This document shows, in pieces, positions 33,287-44,546 of a stretch of 64,000 nucleotides of DNA. The notes below the pieces were generated by a model. It did no database searches and was not told where the DNA came from. It worked only from the letters and a program-made list of their open reading frames with translations. Numbering within the stretch: the first letter of the stretch is position 1; the number at the start of each line of letters is the position of its first letter. Position numbers and translations under genes: made by a program. The stretch comes from Cellulomonas fimi (GTDB taxonomy: Bacteria; Actinomycetota; Actinomycetes; Actinomycetales; Cellulomonadaceae): assembly GCF_012952065.1 (NCBI RefSeq), contig NZ_JABCJJ010000017.1, positions 1 to 64,000 on the forward strand, written 5' to 3'.

Positions 33287-35013
33287 GCCGCGCAAGCGCG
33301 GGCGCGTCCGGCCGACCGGGCGCGTCGACCCGTGCGCGACGTCGCGCCGTCGTCGGTCTCGTCGCGAGCGTGCTCGCGGTCGTGCTCGCGGGCTGCGTCG
33401 GGCTGCCGACCCGCGGGCCGGTGGGCGAGGGCGACGGCGCCGCGGACGAGCCCGGCACCGTGTTCCCCCTCGCGTACAGTCCTGCCGCCGACGCGCAGCC
33501 CGAGGAGATCGTCCAGGGCTTCCTGGCGGCGGGTGCGGCCGGGCTGGGCGACAACCACGCGGTTGCGCGCCAGTACCTCGCGGGGGTCGCGCGCACCGCC
33601 TGGCAGCCCAGCGAGGGCGTCGTCGTGTACTCGACCGCCGAGCCGCTCGACATCGATCGCGTCAACGAGACCCAGGTGAGCGTGACGCTGTCGGTCGCGG
33701 CCACGGTCGACGCCGACGGGCGCTACTCCGAGAGCCCGCCCGGGTCGCAGCAGGGCGTCGTGTTCGACGTCGTGCAGGACGACGCGGATCAGTGGCGGAT
33801 CTCGGGCCTCGGTGACGGGGTGCTGCTCTCCGAGCCGATCTTCTACTCGGTCTACCGGCCGACGTCGCTCTACTTCCTGGCGCCCGCGCGCGACATGCTC
33901 GTGCCCGAGGTGCGCTGGTTCCCCCAGCGCAACGCCCCGACCTACGCGGTCCGGGCCCTGCTCGCGGGGCCGTCGACCTGGCTGCGGGACTCGGTCGCGA
34001 CGGCGGTCCCCGAGGGCACGCGGCTGGCGGTCGAGTCGGTGCCGGTCGACGCCGAGGGCCGGGCCACCGTCGACCTCACCGCGGCCGTGGCCTCCGCCGG
34101 CGCGGCCGATCGCGCGCTGCTCAAGGCGCAGCTCGAGCACACGCTGGAACGCCTGCGGGTGAGCACGGTCGACGTGTCGATCGCGGGACTGCCCATGGTC
34201 GAGCCGCCGCCCGCCGAGGTCCAGAGCGACCCGTCCCCGGGCGGGCCGCTCCAGGCGCTCAGCGACGGGCAGCTCGTGCGGCTGACGGGCGGCTCACTGG
34301 AGCCGGTCGAGGCCGTCGGCCCGCTCGGGGGCCTGGACCCGCGCGACCCGGCCGCCGGGCTCGGCGGTGTGCCGCAGGTCCTGCTCGCGGGCCCCGACCG
34401 GCTCGTGCTCGCGCCGACGTCCGCCGAGCCGGCCCGGACGCTGCTCGGCGGGCGCTCGCTCCTCGCACCGTCGGTCGACCTGCACGGGTGGGTCTGGTCC
34501 GGGACGGCCGACTCCCCGGACAGCTTCACCGCCGTGCGCGCCGACGGCACCACGGTCGAGGTCGCCGTCGCCTGGCTCGACGGCCGCACCGTGCGGTCCG
34601 TCCGCGTCTCGCGCGACGGCACGCGGGTCGCGATCGTCTCGGCCGGGCCGGACGGCGCGACCGTCGACGTCGCGGGCGTGGTCCGCGGCGAGTCCGGCAC
34701 GCCGCTGAGGGTCGGGGACCGCACGCGAGTCGGTGGGCGTCTGACCAACGCGACGCAGGCGGTCTGGGTCGACGAGTCCGACCTCGCCGTTCTCGGCGTG
34801 AGCGGCACGACCACCGGGCAGACGATGCACCTCGTGCCGCTCGCGGGGCGGACGCGCGCACTGCCCGCGCTCGAGGGGGCTGTCGCGATCGCGGCCGGGA
34901 AGGGTGAACGCGCGCTCTACGTCGGGACCGCGGACGGGACCCTCTACACCCTCCAGGGCACGAGCTGGGCCCAGGTCGCGACGGGCGTGACGGACCCCGC
35001 GTTCCCCGGCTGA
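33283..35013 (+). CDS. lpqB: Lipoprotein LpqB (GerMN domain)
   Basis: The protein is 576 residues. The signal peptide ends in the lipobox VLAGC (Cys38), so it is anchored on the outer face of the membrane. A GerMN-type domain (VRALLAGPSTWLRDSV and TLERLRVSTVDVSIAG) is followed by a C-terminal LpqB beta-propeller (from about 325). LpqB binds the MtrB sensor domain and modulates its kinase activity in mycobacteria. Its ATG overlaps the mtrB stop (ATGA). Confidence 0.93.
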   Translation: MSRASAGASGRPGASTRARRRAVVGLVASVLAVVLAGCVGLPTRGPVGEGDGAADEPGTVFPLAYSPAADAQPEEIVQGFLAAGAAGLGDNHAVARQYLAGVARTAWQPSEGVVVYSTAEPLDIDRVNETQVSVTLSVAATVDADGRYSESPPGSQQGVVFDVVQDDADQWRISGLGDGVLLSEPIFYSVYRPTSLYFLAPARDMLVPEVRWFPQRNAPTYAVRALLAGPSTWLRDSVATAVPEGTRLAVESVPVDAEGRATVDLTAAVASAGAADRALLKAQLEHTLERLRVSTVDVSIAGLPMVEPPPAEVQSDPSPGGPLQALSDGQLVRLTGGSLEPVEAVGPLGGLDPRDPAAGLGGVPQVLLAGPDRLVLAPTSAEPARTLLGGRSLLAPSVDLHGWVWSGTADSPDSFTAVRADGTTVEVAVAWLDGRTVRSVRVSRDGTRVAIVSAGPDGATVDVAGVVRGESGTPLRVGDRTRVGGRLTNATQAVWVDESDLAVLGVSGTTTGQTMHLVPLAGRTRALPALEGAVAIAAGKGERALYVGTADGTLYTLQGTSWAQVATGVTDPAFPG

Positions 35014-35054
35014 CCTCTCGCCCGCGGGTGCCTGCACGTCCGCGGGTCCCGGGA

Positions 35055-35081
35055 CGTCCACAGGCACCGGCGTCCACAGGC
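35055..35081. repeat. Two direct copies of an 11-bp DnaA-box-like sequence
   Basis: CGTCCACAGGC occurs exactly at 35055-35065 and 35071-35081, 16 bp apart, upstream of comF. It resembles the actinobacterial DnaA box TTGTCCACA but lacks the leading TT, so DnaA binding is uncertain. Confidence 0.6.
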
Positions 35082-35130
35082 GGGCAGGGGCCTCGCCACC
35101 CGGCGGCCCGCCGCGGTCCACGCTGGTCGG

Positions 35131-35991
35131 ATGACCGGAGCCCGAACGACCAGGCTGCTGCTGCGTGACCTGGGCCGCCTCGTGGTGCCGGTCGCCTGCC
35201 CGGGATGCGGCGCCCTCGACGAGCCGCTCTGCGGCGCGTGCGGCGCGCTGCTCAGGGGTCCGGTGCGCCGGTGCGAGTGGTCCGCACCCCGGCTCGACCG
35301 CATGGACGGCAGCCCGCCCGTGCCTGTCTGGGCGATCGCCCCGTACGTCGGTCCGGTGCGGGCGATCGTGGTCGCGTGGAAGGAACGGGGTCGTGCGGAC
35401 CTGACGCCGGCGGTCGTGGCGGCGTTCGGGGCCGGTGCCGCCCACGTGGCTCGCGTCGTGCGCGACACGGGGGACCGTTCGCTGCCGCTGCTGGTGGTCC
35501 CCGCGCCGTCGTCGGCGGCCGCGCGACGACGGCGCGGGGACGACCTGGTCGTGCGGCTCGCCCGCGCGGCTGTGGCGGCGTGCGCCGAGCAGGGGGTGCC
35601 GGCGCGCGTCGCGCCCGTGCTCGCCCAGCGGTGGGGCGTGCGCGACCAGGTCGGGCTCGGGGCGCGTGCGCGCGGACGGAACGTCGGGGACCGGGTCCGT
35701 TGGCGGACCGGCGCGACCCGTCCCGGCGCGGGCCAGTGGGCGCTGCTCGTCGACGACGTGCTCACCACGGGCGCGACGCTCGCCGCGTGCGAGCGTCTCG
35801 TCACGGGGTCCGGCGCGCTCGTCGTCGGTGCGATGACGCTCGCCGTCACCCCTCCGCCCGGCGCGAGACGGGGCGATCGGGACGGTCCGGGCGGCGCGTG
35901 GTCCGCGCGCCCCGACTGGGCCGAAGGTCCGATGGAGGCGCGATCGGAACGGGGTTACGGTGGAGCCGACGAGTCAGCACGGACCCCGTGA
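35131..35991 (+). CDS. comF: ComF family phosphoribosyltransferase-like protein
   Basis: The protein is 286 residues. An N-terminal zinc site uses two CxxC pairs (CPGC 23-26, CGAC 34-37). A PRTase domain ends in the PRPP-binding loop LLVDDVLTTGATLAAC (about 206-221). ComF proteins are linked to DNA uptake in naturally competent bacteria, but most actinobacteria carry this gene between lpqB and hpf without the rest of a competence system. The C-terminal 35 residues are Gly/Arg-rich and poorly conserved. Confidence 0.88.
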   Translation: MTGARTTRLLLRDLGRLVVPVACPGCGALDEPLCGACGALLRGPVRRCEWSAPRLDRMDGSPPVPVWAIAPYVGPVRAIVVAWKERGRADLTPAVVAAFGAGAAHVARVVRDTGDRSLPLLVVPAPSSAAARRRRGDDLVVRLARAAVAACAEQGVPARVAPVLAQRWGVRDQVGLGARARGRNVGDRVRWRTGATRPGAGQWALLVDDVLTTGATLAACERLVTGSGALVVGAMTLAVTPPPGARRGDRDGPGGAWSARPDWAEGPMEARSERGYGGADESARTP

Positions 35992-36093
35992 CCGATGCCG
36001 AGGGCGGCGTCGTCATCGGTCCCCGTGCACGGGTCGCCGGAAGGAGGTGGTGTCGCCTTGCTCGCCCTTCGGGGCGTGAACAGCAGTGAGCCT

Positions 36094-36115
36094 GGCGGCC
36101 GGCACTCGAGCCGCC
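36094..36115 (+). other. Small GGCGGC/GCCGCC hairpin in the hpf leader
   Basis: GGCGGC (36094-36099) and GCCGCC (36110-36115) can pair 22 nt before the hpf start, just upstream of its GGAGG ribosome binding site. It may influence hpf translation; this is inference. Confidence 0.35.
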
Positions 36116-36136
36116 TCAAGACCTCCGGAGGTCCAT

Positions 36137-36796
36137 ATGGAGATCGTCCTCGTCGGCCGGCACGCAGAGCTGCCCGAGAAGTTCCGTCGGCACGTGGAGG
36201 AGAAGCTGGCGAAGGTCAGCCAGCTCGCCCCGTCGGCGCAGCGGATCGATGTCGAGGTGACCCACGAGAACAACCCGCGGCTCTCCGGGATCTCGGAACG
36301 CGTCGAGCTCACGGTGCGCGCCAAGGGTCCGGTCGTGCGTGCCGAGGCCTCGGCGGACGACCGGTACGCGGCGCTCGACCTCGCGACCACGAAGCTCCTG
36401 GAACGCCTGCGCCGTGCGCGCGACCGGCGCAAGGACCACCGCACGAACACCCCGCTCACCCCGGTCGACGTCCGTCCGCCCGCCCCGCCCGAGCCGGAGC
36501 CCGCCGCCCCTGCCCCGGGCGCCGTCGTCGAGCACACTCTCGGCGACTCCCCGGTCGTGATCCGCGAGAAGGTCCACGAGGCCGTGCCGATGACCGTCGA
36601 CGACGCGCTGTACGAGATGGAGATGGTCGGGCACGACTTCTTCCTGTTCATCGACGCGGAGACCGCCCAGCCCTCCGTCGCCTACCGGCGGCACGGCTGG
36701 AGCTACGGCGTCATCAAGCTCGACAAGCCCGTCGCGAACGCGGCCACGGCCGCGGCGCAGAACGGTGGGCGCCAGGTGGACCGGGTCGCCGGCTGA
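36137..36796 (+). CDS. hpf: Long-form ribosome hibernation promoting factor
   Basis: The protein is 219 residues. The N-terminal HPF/YfiA domain (about 1-100) has EIVLVGRHAELPEKFRRHVEEKL and the basic LLERLRRARDRRKDHR. A Pro/Ala-rich linker (about 113-133) leads to the C-terminal dimerisation domain, VVIREKVHEAVPMTVDDALYEMEMVGHDFFLF and YRRHGWSYGVIKL. The long form alone can dimerise 70S ribosomes into inactive 100S particles during stress or stationary phase. ATG 36137 follows CCGGAGG. Confidence 0.94.
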   Translation: MEIVLVGRHAELPEKFRRHVEEKLAKVSQLAPSAQRIDVEVTHENNPRLSGISERVELTVRAKGPVVRAEASADDRYAALDLATTKLLERLRRARDRRKDHRTNTPLTPVDVRPPAPPEPEPAAPAPGAVVEHTLGDSPVVIREKVHEAVPMTVDDALYEMEMVGHDFFLFIDAETAQPSVAYRRHGWSYGVIKLDKPVANAATAAAQNGGRQVDRVAG

Positions 36797-36891
36797 CCCG
36801 CTGAGTCCCGTCCGAGCGGTGCTCGGCCGCTGACAGGTCCGGCGACCGGGTGTCGCCGGGCGATGTCGGTGCGGGGCGGGAGGATGGGCGC

Positions 36892-38208
36892 ATGCCCACC
36901 TCCCGCCCCGTCGACGTCCTCACGCTGCAGCAGGCCCGCCGCGTGGCGCTCGCCGCCCAGGGCCTCGACCGCCCGCGCCCCGCGCCCGGGGCGACGGTCA
37001 CCCTGCGGCACCTGCAGCAGGTGGTCGACCGGATCGGCCTGCTCCAGATCGACTCGGTCAACGTCCTCGCGCGGGCGCACCTCATGCCGCTCTTCTCCCG
37101 GCTGGGGCCCTACGACCCGACCGTGCTCGACCGCGCGGCGGGCACGGCACCCCGCAGGCTCGTCGAGTACTGGGCGCACATGGCGTCGTACGTCCCGCCC
37201 GAGACGTACCGCCTGCTCGAGTGGCGTCAACGCCGGTACCGCACGGAGGCGTGGGGCTCGCTCAGCGGCGCGGAGCTCGCCCACTCGACCGTGATCGCGG
37301 AGATCCGCGAGCTCATCGCGCGGCAGGGGCCCATGACGGCGAGCCAGGTGCACCTGCACCACGAGGCGGACCACCCGCGCACGCGCACCGAGTGGGGCTG
37401 GAACTGGACCGTCGCCAAGCGCGCCCTCGAGTTCCTCTTCTTCACCGGCGAGGTCACGTCCGCCCGCCGGAACGCGGCGTTCGAACGCTGCTACGACCTG
37501 ACGGAGCGCGTGCTGCCGCCGGTGGTCCTCGCGGCACCGCCCGTCGCGGACGACGACGCGATCCGGGCGCTCGTCGAGATCTCCGCCCGTGCGCACGGCC
37601 TCGGCAGCCTGCGCTGCCTCGCGGACTACTTCCGGCTGCGTCCCGAGCCGACCCGCAAAGCCGTCGCGGAGCTCGTCGAGGACGGTGTGCTGCTCCCGGT
37701 CCAGGTTCGGGGGTGGGACCGGTCCGTCTTCCTCCACCGGGACGCGCGCCGGCCGCGCCGGGTCCACGCTCGGGCGCTGCTCAGCCCCTTCGACCCGGTG
37801 GTCTTCGAGCGAAGGAGGCTCGAGGAGCTGTTCGGCATGCGGTACCGGATCGAGATCTACGTGCCGGCGCCGAAGCGTGTGCACGGCTACTACGTGCTGC
37901 CGTTCCTGCTGGGGGACCGGTTCGCGGCGCGCGTCGACCTCAAGGCGGACCGCGCGCGGGGGGTGCTGCGGGTGCTGGCGGCGTTCCGGGAGCAGGGCGC
38001 ACCGCCCGAGACCGCCGCCGAGCTCGCCGCGGAGCTCGAGGCGTTGGCCGGGTGGCTCGGGCTCGACGGCGTCGAGGTGGCCGAGCGCGCGGACGCCGAC
38101 CTGAGCACGGCGCTCGCCGCGGAGCTGCGCGTCCGGACCGGGCCGTCCGGGAGAAGCCTCGTGGCGGTCGCGAGCCGGATCGACGAGATCCGCGAGCCGG
38201 AGGGCTGA
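36892..38208 (+). CDS. Winged-helix DNA glycosylase, YcaQ/AlkX type
   Basis: The protein is 438 residues of the HTH_42 (DUF1006) family. YcaQ-type enzymes unhook interstrand crosslinks and remove alkylated bases. The catalytic QxD motif is present as LLQIDSVN (50-57; Q52, D54), which places it with the AlkX/YcaQ subgroup and not the QxQ AlkZ subgroup. WAHMASYVP and the C-terminal SPFDPVVFERRRLEELFGMRYRIE (given in part: SPFDPVVFERRR) match the family. ATG 36892 has a GGGAGGA upstream. It lies alone between hpf and secA. Confidence 0.88.
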   Translation: MPTSRPVDVLTLQQARRVALAAQGLDRPRPAPGATVTLRHLQQVVDRIGLLQIDSVNVLARAHLMPLFSRLGPYDPTVLDRAAGTAPRRLVEYWAHMASYVPPETYRLLEWRQRRYRTEAWGSLSGAELAHSTVIAEIRELIARQGPMTASQVHLHHEADHPRTRTEWGWNWTVAKRALEFLFFTGEVTSARRNAAFERCYDLTERVLPPVVLAAPPVADDDAIRALVEISARAHGLGSLRCLADYFRLRPEPTRKAVAELVEDGVLLPVQVRGWDRSVFLHRDARRPRRVHARALLSPFDPVVFERRRLEELFGMRYRIEIYVPAPKRVHGYYVLPFLLGDRFAARVDLKADRARGVLRVLAAFREQGAPPETAAELAAELEALAGWLGLDGVEVAERADADLSTALAAELRVRTGPSGRSLVAVASRIDEIREPEG

Positions 38209-38285
38209 TCCGGCGTCGGCCCTCACCTACGATGGGAGGGCTGTCCGGCGTCGGGCGCGTGGATCCATGCCCACCGACGCCCGAC
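38205..38285 (+). promoter_or_regulatory. secA promoter and leader hairpin
   Basis: TACGAT (38228-38233) is a good -10 box, with CTGATC (38205-38210) a weak -35 at 17 bp. The ~115-nt leader contains a hairpin with arms GTCGGGCG (38250-38257) and CGCCCGAC (38278-38285) and an inner GTGG/CCAC pair. Leader control of secA is known in proteobacteria by other means; here it is only suggested. Confidence 0.45.
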
Positions 38286-38353
38286 TCGTCGAGCAAGAAC
38301 CGAGCTCCGTCCGGCCGACCGGCGGCGGATGTCGACCACCATGGGAGTGACGC

Positions 38354-41323
<2,970 letters not shown>

Positions 41324-41326
41324 ACG

Positions 41327-41965
41327 TCAGCCGATCTCGAGGGCCGTCGCGCGCCACTGACCGCGTCGGCCCTCGAGCCGGACGGCGACGGCGCGGACCC
41401 GCGGCCCGTCGTCGACGACGACGGTCGCCTCGGCCGCCGTCGCGCCGATCCGGCACAGACGGACGCGCCGGATGGACGTCGGGTGCGCGCTCGTCGAGCG
41501 GCCCAGGACGCGTTGGGTGAGCTGGGACCTGACGGCGAGCTGGTCGTAGACCTCGGTCGTGACCCAGCGCGTCAGCTGCGCCAGCGGCCGCGCGCCGCGC
41601 AGCGCCTCGACCGCGGCCAGGACCATCGCGCAGCACAGCGGAGTCGGGTCGGGGAGCGGGCGGTCGCCCGACTCCGCAGGCAGCTCGCGCGTCGGACGCC
41701 CGGGGCCGTCGACGCGTAGCGTCCCCGCCTCCCGCGGCGGTCCGGCGTCGGCGGGCGCGGACGGCGTCACGGCTCGCGGCTCCACGAGCGGGGCGAGGCG
41801 AGCCCGCGCCGATCCGGCCGACGTCACGGCCCGAGGAGCGCCGGCGGGTGCCGCGGGTCGGACCGACGTGAGCTCGCACGCGTCGGGGTCGACGGTCGCC
41901 CCTGTCGGCCCAGGGCCCCCGCCGCGGGCGACCTGCGGCTCGTCCGCGACGGTGGCGGCGCTCAT
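41327..41965 (-). CDS. Rv3235 family protein
   Basis: The protein is 212 residues. Residues 1-105 are Ala/Pro/Arg-rich and probably disordered. The C-terminal 100 residues hold the conserved domain: MVLAAVEALRGARPLAQLTRWVTTEVYDQL and RVRLCRIGATAAEATVVVDDGPRVRAVAVRLEG, matching the Rv3235-like actinobacterial family (excerpts given: ARPLAQLTRWVTTEVYDQL). It has a cytoplasmic composition. The function is unknown, though it is a consistent neighbour of secA. ATG 41965 overlaps the LysM gene stop by 4 bp. It converges on secA with 3 bp between. Confidence 0.8.
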   Translation of the reverse strand: MSAATVADEPQVARGGGPGPTGATVDPDACELTSVRPAAPAGAPRAVTSAGSARARLAPLVEPRAVTPSAPADAGPPREAGTLRVDGPGRPTRELPAESGDRPLPDPTPLCCAMVLAAVEALRGARPLAQLTRWVTTEVYDQLAVRSQLTQRVLGRSTSAHPTSIRRVRLCRIGATAAEATVVVDDGPRVRAVAVRLEGRRGQWRATALEIG

Positions 41966-42813
41966 GAGACCGCGCCGCTCGTCGTGTCGTGGGCGGGCGG
42001 GCTGAGGACGGCGCCGGGGCGGATGACGTCGGGATCGGCGCCGATAAGCTGCCGGTTCGTCTCGTACCACTGCGGCCACGTCGCGGCGACCTGCGCGTCG
42101 GTCGCGTCGGGCGGCAGGTGGCGCGCCGCGATCGACCACAGGCTGTCGCCTGGCTGCACCGTCACGGCTGGCGCCGGTGCTGGAGCCGGTGCTGGAGCCG
42201 GTGCTGGTCGTGGTGCTGGAGCCGCTGCAGGTGCGGTGAGGGCGGCCGGCTGTGTCGAGACCTGCGCCGGCGCGGGGGCGTTCGCCACCGTCCCCGAGGC
42301 GACCGGGCTCTGCGCGTGGGCCGCGACTTCGGCGGACTGCGTCGTCGACCACCCGAGGTCGCTCGGTGGTGGTGTGGTGGACGCCCCCGCAGGCACGGCG
42401 ATCGAGGCCAGTCCCACGCCCGTGCCCACGGCGAGGGCGAGGCCGCGCCGGACGACCCGAGGCGCGTGCCGCGCCACGAAGCGCTCGCCGGCCGCCCAGG
42501 TCCGCCCGGCTGCGCGCGTCCCGGCGCAGGCCAACGCGACGACGAGGTGCAGCGCGAGCCACCACGCCACGAGTGCGCCGAACCCGACGATCGCGGGCTC
42601 GACCACCTCGTCGACCCGCGTGACGACCTGCTGACGCGCGAGCACCAGGTGGTCCACGCGGACCGTGAGCGCGACGGCTGCCGCCAGCGCCGCCGTCGCG
42701 CCCGTGGTGAGGGCCAGCACCGAGACCCCTGTGCCGGCCCGGCGGGGTCTCGTGGGCCCGACGGGCGCCACAGCTGTGCCGCGGTGGTGGGACGAGCTCC
42801 GACGAAGTTCCAT
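41962..42813 (-). CDS. LysM domain membrane protein
   Basis: The protein is 283 residues. Two hydrophobic segments (about 31-50 and 72-96) and a third (about 126-145) precede an Ala/Pro-rich spacer (about 180-217, partly a repeat of AP units encoded by a 12-bp DNA repeat at 42175-42215). A C-terminal LysM-type domain follows: VTVQPGDSLWSIAARHLP and WYETNRQLIGADPDVIRPG. LysM binds peptidoglycan GlcNAc chains. The domain should be outside the membrane, tethering the protein to the wall. It is in an operon with the Rv3235-like gene. Confidence 0.85.
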   Translation of the reverse strand: MELRRSSSHHRGTAVAPVGPTRPRRAGTGVSVLALTTGATAALAAAVALTVRVDHLVLARQQVVTRVDEVVEPAIVGFGALVAWWLALHLVVALACAGTRAAGRTWAAGERFVARHAPRVVRRGLALAVGTGVGLASIAVPAGASTTPPPSDLGWSTTQSAEVAAHAQSPVASGTVANAPAPAQVSTQPAALTAPAAAPAPRPAPAPAPAPAPAPAVTVQPGDSLWSIAARHLPPDATDAQVAATWPQWYETNRQLIGADPDVIRPGAVLSPPAHDTTSGAVS

Positions 42814-42839
42814 GCGGATGCCTCCGGACGACCGAGTTG

Positions 42840-42872
42840 GATCAAAGGCAGGGGCGTTTGATCGCGTTTGAT
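42840..42872. promoter_or_regulatory. GATCAAA/TTTGATC inverted repeat in the LysM divergent region
   Basis: GATCAAA (42840-42846) and TTTGATC (42857-42863) are exact inverted copies, with a further GTTTGAT at 42866-42872, 10 bp (one helical turn) after the second arm. They lie 27 bp upstream of the LysM start in an AT-richer patch and could be an operator for either gene. Confidence 0.4.
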
Positions 42873-42937
42873 GTTCCTAGGTGTACCGGGTTCGTCCGTT
42901 CTTGTCCATGGCGGCCCGCTATCCGGTCGGCCACCTC

Positions 42938-42943
42938 TACCGT
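42938..42943 (+). promoter_or_regulatory. -10 box TACCGT, leaderless start at 42950
   Basis: TACCGT is followed by 6 nt and ATG 42950. This supports the shorter start over the open frame that begins at 42881. Confidence 0.5.
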
Positions 42944-42949
42944 GGGCAG

Positions 42950-43480
42950 ATGCGATGGGAGGCCCTGTTCGCCGACATGGAGGCGCAGCTCGAGGCGGCG
43001 CGCGTCGCCGAGCTCGCGGTCGACGTGGCCGAGCTGACCCGCGCCGAGCGGGCCACGGTGCGGCTCGGCGGGCGCCTCCGGGCGACGCGGGGGAGCGCGG
43101 TGACGTTCACCCTGAGGGGCAACGAGACCGTGACGGGCACGCTGGTCGAGGTCGCGGACGAGTGGGTGCTGGTCAGCGAGGGGATCCGGCGCGCGCTCGT
43201 GCCGATCGCCGCCGTCACCGCGGTCCGTGGGATGGCCGCGGGCGCTGCACCGGAGTCAGGCGGGGTCGTCCGCCGGCTCGGTCTCGCTCACGCCCTGCGT
43301 GCCGTGGCCCGGGACCGTGCCAGCGTCCGGGTCAGCACAGACGGCGGCGAGCTCGCGGGCCGCATCGACGCGGTCGGTGCGGACCACGCAGACCTCGCCG
43401 CGGGCGTCGACGGGCGCCGAGCCGACGGAGCGGTGTGGACCGTCCCGTTCGGCGCGATCCGGGTCGTCCGCTCGGGCTGA
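42950..43480 (+). CDS. Conserved hypothetical protein with Sm-like beta features
   Basis: The protein is 176 residues. The N-terminal MRWEALFADMEAQLEAARVAEL is an amphipathic helix. Two similar beta-rich halves follow: TFTLRGNETVTGTLVEVADEWVLVSEGIRRALVPIAAV and RVSTDGGELAGRIDAVGADHADLA, each a strand pattern with G-x-L/I-x-x-V-x-x-D/E-W like an Sm/LSm-type barrel. I recognise it as a conserved actinobacterial protein found near secA and BldC-like genes, but know no function. It converges on the HTH gene. Confidence 0.75.
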   Translation: MRWEALFADMEAQLEAARVAELAVDVAELTRAERATVRLGGRLRATRGSAVTFTLRGNETVTGTLVEVADEWVLVSEGIRRALVPIAAVTAVRGMAAGAAPESGGVVRRLGLAHALRAVARDRASVRVSTDGGELAGRIDAVGADHADLAAGVDGRRADGAVWTVPFGAIRVVRSG

Positions 43481-43503
43481 GCGGCAACGGCCCGCTGCGG
43501 CGC

Positions 43504-43749
43504 TCAGTCCCTGGTGACGCCGTGCCAGTCAGCCGCCGAGGACCCGGCGTCCGCCTCGATGCGGGCCCGGGTCTGGGCGTACATCCGTTCGATGTAGGCC
43601 TCGAGCTCCTTGGCCTCGACGCGCCACTGGGCGCGCCCACCGATCTGGATCGCCGGCAGCTCGCCCGTGCGGACGAGCGCGTAGGCCTGCGCCGCCGAGA
43701 TGTTGAGCACCTCGGTCACGTCGGCGAGGGTGAGGAACCGCGAGGACAT
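43504..43749 (-). CDS. BldC/excisionase-type helix-turn-helix protein
   Basis: The protein is 81 residues. FLTLADVTEVLNISAAQAYALV is a MerR/excisionase-like helix-turn-helix, and GELPAIQIGGRAQWRVEAKELEAYI is the wing that inserts the Arg-x-x motif in the minor groove. It is shorter than BldC (68 residues in the core) only by its tail and lacks any effector domain. ATG 43749 fits the family start. It is divergent from the SAF-domain gene. A regulatory role in development or in the neighbouring pilus-like genes is possible. Confidence 0.85.
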   Translation of the reverse strand: MSSRFLTLADVTEVLNISAAQAYALVRTGELPAIQIGGRAQWRVEAKELEAYIERMYAQTRARIEADAGSSAADWHGVTRD

Positions 43750-43877
43750 GCCTGCAGTCTGGCACGCAGGTCGGGACGCTCCGAAGTTCTCCACAGACTG
43801 CCTGCGGCACGGCACGTCGATCCCCCATGATGAGCACTCGCAAGCCGTTCTCGACACGAGCAGGGGAGCAGTCGCAC

Positions 43878-44546
43878 GTGGACACGATGGTGCTCGACCC
43901 GGTCAGTCCGGTCGCCGCCCGGCTGCGCCGGCCCACGTGGCGCGACCCCCGGCTCCTCGTCGGCCTCGTGATGATCGCCGGCTCGGTCGCGCTCGGCGCG
44001 TGGGCGGTCACGTCGGCCCAGGCGAGCGAACCGGTGTACGTCGCGCGGACGACCCTCCCGCCCGGCACGCCGATCGCGGCGGACCAGCTCGCCGTCGTGC
44101 AGGTCCGGCTCGAGGACGACCAGGCGGCCCGGTACCTCCCGGCGACCGAGCGGGCCCCGGAGGGGCTCGTCGCGCTCCGGACGGTGGGCGAGGGCGAGCT
44201 CGTCGCGCTGTCCGCGGTCGGGGACGCCGCGACGCTCGAGACGCGCCCGGTCCCGGTGACCGTGGCCGACGCCCCGCCCGCAGGGGTGGTCGAGGGTGCG
44301 CTGGTCGACCTCTGGCTCTCCCCGGAGGCCACCGGCACCGGCAGCACGGTCCCCGAGCAGCTGGCCACGAGCCTCGAGGTGGCCGAGGTCAACCGGCCCA
44401 CCGGTGCCTTCGCCGCGGGAGGCGGGACGACCGTGCACGTCCTGGTCCCGATCACCACGCTCCCGGACGTCCTGAGCGCCACCGCGGGCGACGGCACGGT
44501 GCAGCTGGTCCTCGTGCCCGGCTCGGGACGGGCGCCCGGCAGGTGA
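43878..44546 (+). CDS. SAF domain protein (CpaB/RcpC-like)
   Basis: The protein is 222 residues. One N-terminal membrane helix (about 27-47) precedes a SAF domain: YVARTTLPPGTPIAADQLAVVQV, then LVALRTVGEGELVALSAVG. A second beta domain ends GTVQLVLVPG. CpaB/RcpC proteins form part of the Flp/Tad pilus secretion channel. The only other Tad-like gene here is the next one, which overlaps by 4 bp. GTG 43878 follows AGGGGAG at 9 nt; ATG 43827/43830 are in frame upstream. Confidence 0.8.
   Translation: MDTMVLDPVSPVAARLRRPTWRDPRLLVGLVMIAGSVALGAWAVTSAQASEPVYVARTTLPPGTPIAADQLAVVQVRLEDDQAARYLPATERAPEGLVALRTVGEGELVALSAVGDAATLETRPVPVTVADAPPAGVVEGALVDLWLSPEATGTGSTVPEQLATSLEVAEVNRPTGAFAAGGGTTVHVLVPITTLPDVLSATAGDGTVQLVLVPGSGRAPGR

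Noticed and set aside
35946-35970. A SigR-type promoter upstream of hpf beginning GGAAC
   Set aside because: No GTT lies 18-19 nt downstream, so the spacing does not match.
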